6,064 bases of DNA from Gammaproteobacteria bacterium (GTDB lineage: Bacteria > Pseudomonadota > Gammaproteobacteria > Xanthomonadales > Wenzhouxiangellaceae), in the NCBI GenBank assembly GCA_003561495.1, contig PWWM01000190.1, forward strand, positions 1-6,064, written 5' to 3'. The position numbers and the translations under genes are program-made. Positions 5,258 to 6,064 of this stretch are shown piece by piece. Below the pieces are notes generated by a model, which was not told where the DNA came from, did no database searches, and saw only the letters and a list, made by a program, of their open reading frames with translations. Each line of letters begins with the position of its first letter. Positions within the stretch are counted from its first letter, which is position 1.

Positions 5258-5500
5258 TTACTTGCCGTAGCGCTTCTTGAACTTGTCGACGCGTCCGCCG
5301 GAATCCAGCATCTTATGCTTGCCGGTGTAGAACGGATGCGACTTGCTGGAAACCTCAACCTTGACCAGCGGGTATTCGTTGCCGTCTTCCCACTTGATGG
5401 TTTCCTTGGTCTGGACGGTCGAACGGGTCTTGAAGACCAGGTCACTGGAGGTGTCCTGGAACACCACTTCGCGATAATTGGGGTGGATATCTGCCTTCAT
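5258..5500 (-). CDS. rpmE2: Large ribosomal subunit protein bL31, type B (zinc-free form)
   Basis: The 80-residue protein begins MKADIHPNYREVVFQDTSS and contains SHPFYTGK and DSGGRVDKFKKRYG, the standard bL31 pattern. It has no cysteine, so it is the type B (C-minus) paralogue, which does not bind zinc and in many bacteria replaces the zinc-binding form under zinc limitation. It sits at the central protuberance of the 50S subunit and contacts the 30S. Length is normal for type B. The start at ATG 5498-5500 is fixed by the conserved N-terminus; a longer frame to 5590 adds unrelated residues. An AGGA lies about ten bases upstream. I see no Zur-like palindrome in the short upstream region. Confidence 0.95.
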   Translation of the reverse strand: MKADIHPNYREVVFQDTSSDLVFKTRSTVQTKETIKWEDGNEYPLVKVEVSSKSHPFYTGKHKMLDSGGRVDKFKKRYGK

Positions 5501-5540
5501 GGGGGCTGAGTCCTGAGCTGTTCTGGAAAAATAGCCGGGT

Positions 5541-5546
5541 ATTGTA
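5541..5546 (-). promoter_or_regulatory. Probable -10 box of the rpmE2 promoter
   Basis: The minus strand reads TACAAT, about 40 bases before the rpmE2 ATG. A -35 element at normal spacing (about 5564-5569) would fall inside the 7-bp tandem repeat and matches the consensus poorly. Transcription would start near 5534. Confidence 0.45.
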
Positions 5547-5555
5547 GCGCAGAAT

Positions 5556-5576
5556 GACGGAAGACGGAAGACGGAT
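5556..5576. repeat. Three tandem 7-bp repeats upstream of rpmE2
   Basis: The plus strand shows gacggaa, gacggaa, gacggat in direct tandem. The array lies between the upstream gene's stop and rpmE2 and overlaps the presumed -35 region of the rpmE2 promoter. It is a second heptanucleotide array in this window, with a sequence different from the one at 170-211. Confidence 0.8.
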
Positions 5577-5599
5577 GGTGTTGAGAACATATTGCAGGA

Positions 5600-6064
5600 T
5601 CAAGGGTTCGGTTCGCCAGCCGCCCCCCGTGTCCAGTCGTCCCAGGCCTGGCGTATTTCGGGGTCGGTGGCGATGACCGGGTCGAAAAACCTTCTGAAGA
5701 ACTCGGGATGTACGCGTCGATAGACGGCTGCCTGTCGGACGAAGCGGCCCGGAGACATGCCGGTCGGGTCGCCCGGCCGGATGGCGAATCTCTCCGGGGC
5801 AGCCGCGACGGGGTCGGCGCCACGATGGGTCTGGTAACGTGGCGCCACGACCTGGAACTCAAGTATGGCTCGATCATCGGTGTTGATCGAGCCCTTGGGA
5901 GGAGCTACGGCGAAGATGTTGTCCGAAAGCAGAATATCAGCAAGATATTCCTCGGGCTTGAACGGCGCCAGGGATTCGTTCAATCGCCGGATCAGCAAGG
6001 GATCGGCCTCCAATCGATCAAAGTCGGTGGCCACCAGCGGGTGATCCGAGCAGGTCACGAACAG
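5600..6064 (-). CDS. C-terminal part of a probable spermidine-synthase-like membrane protein (partial)
   Basis: The frame is open to the right edge and shows the last 154 residues, entering as LFVTCSDHPLV and ending at TGA 5600-5602. The segment GSINTDDRAILEF, about 60 residues in, resembles the asparagine-threonine-aspartate-aspartate motif near the C-terminus of polyamine aminopropyltransferase-like proteins, especially the large forms fused to membrane segments. No catalytic AdoMet-binding motif is in view, so enzyme activity cannot be judged. The region after that motif is rich in Arg and Pro and has two possible short helices. GTG 6056-6058 is an internal codon, not a start. The gene is markedly GC-rich. 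It ends 99 bases before rpmE2 and probably belongs to another transcription unit. The family call is tentative. Confidence 0.5.
   Translation of the reverse strand: MFVTCSDHPLVATDFDRLEADPLLIRRLNESLAPFKPEEYLADILLSDNIFAVAPPKGSINTDDRAILEFQVVAPRYQTHRGADPVAAAPERFAIRPGDPTGMSPGRFVRQAAVYRRVHPEFFRRFFDPVIATDPEIRQAWDDWTRGAAGEPNP

Noticed and set aside
5497..5877. Arg/Ser/Pro-rich minus-strand frame across the end of the right-edge gene
   Set aside because: High GC gives long open frames by chance; the spermidine-synthase-like frame carries recognisable motifs, and this one runs through the rpmE2 promoter and the tandem repeat.
1..6064. CRISPR array, tRNA or rRNA genes
   Set aside because: No repeats of CRISPR length with regular spacers and no tRNA- or rRNA-like sequence were seen; the only arrays have 7- or 8-base units.

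Overview
This window looks like a stretch of a Gram-negative gammaproteobacterial chromosome. The type IVa pilus genes, the AlgZ-type kinase, the zinc-free bL31 paralogue and the heptanucleotide intergenic repeats suggest a Xanthomonadales- or Chromatiales-like lineage, but I cannot name a genus. All complete genes are on the minus strand, so the biological order runs from high to low coordinates.

Layout from right to left. The right edge (5600-6064) holds the C-terminal part of a gene that probably encodes a spermidine-synthase-like membrane protein. A promoter region with a 7-bp tandem repeat follows, then rpmE2 for ribosomal protein bL31 type B (5258-5500). A 222-bp intergenic region (5036-5257) carries a hairpin, a near-consensus sigma-54 promoter and a potentially structured leader. 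It precedes a compact block of five minor pilin genes: pilE (4643-5035), fimT/fimU (4098-4640), pilV (3572-4108), pilW (2858-3559) and an unusually large pilX (1269-2822). Spacing is 2 bp, an 11-bp overlap, 12 bp and 35 bp, so the block reads as one operon. Fifteen bases after pilX comes a LytS/AlgZ-type membrane histidine kinase (213-1253). The left end holds an array of 8-mer and 7-mer direct repeats (125-211) and, on the plus strand, the C-terminus of an IS110-like transposase (3-104) that faces the operon.

The five pilins would form the initiation/tip complex of a type IV pilus. In Pseudomonas aeruginosa the equivalent operon (fimU-pilV-pilW-pilX-pilY1-pilY2-pilE) is activated by the AlgZ(FimS)/AlgR two-component system, whereas the major pilin gene pilA uses sigma-54 and PilR/PilS. 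Here the minor pilin operon itself appears to have a sigma-54 promoter, the AlgZ-like kinase is attached to its end, pilY1 is missing from its usual place after pilX, and PilX has gained more than 300 residues. The expected AlgR-like partner is not next to the kinase; the IS110-like remnant and the repeat array lie there instead.

The genes belong to known families. The unusual points are the combination of parts, the enlarged PilX and the non-coding repeats.
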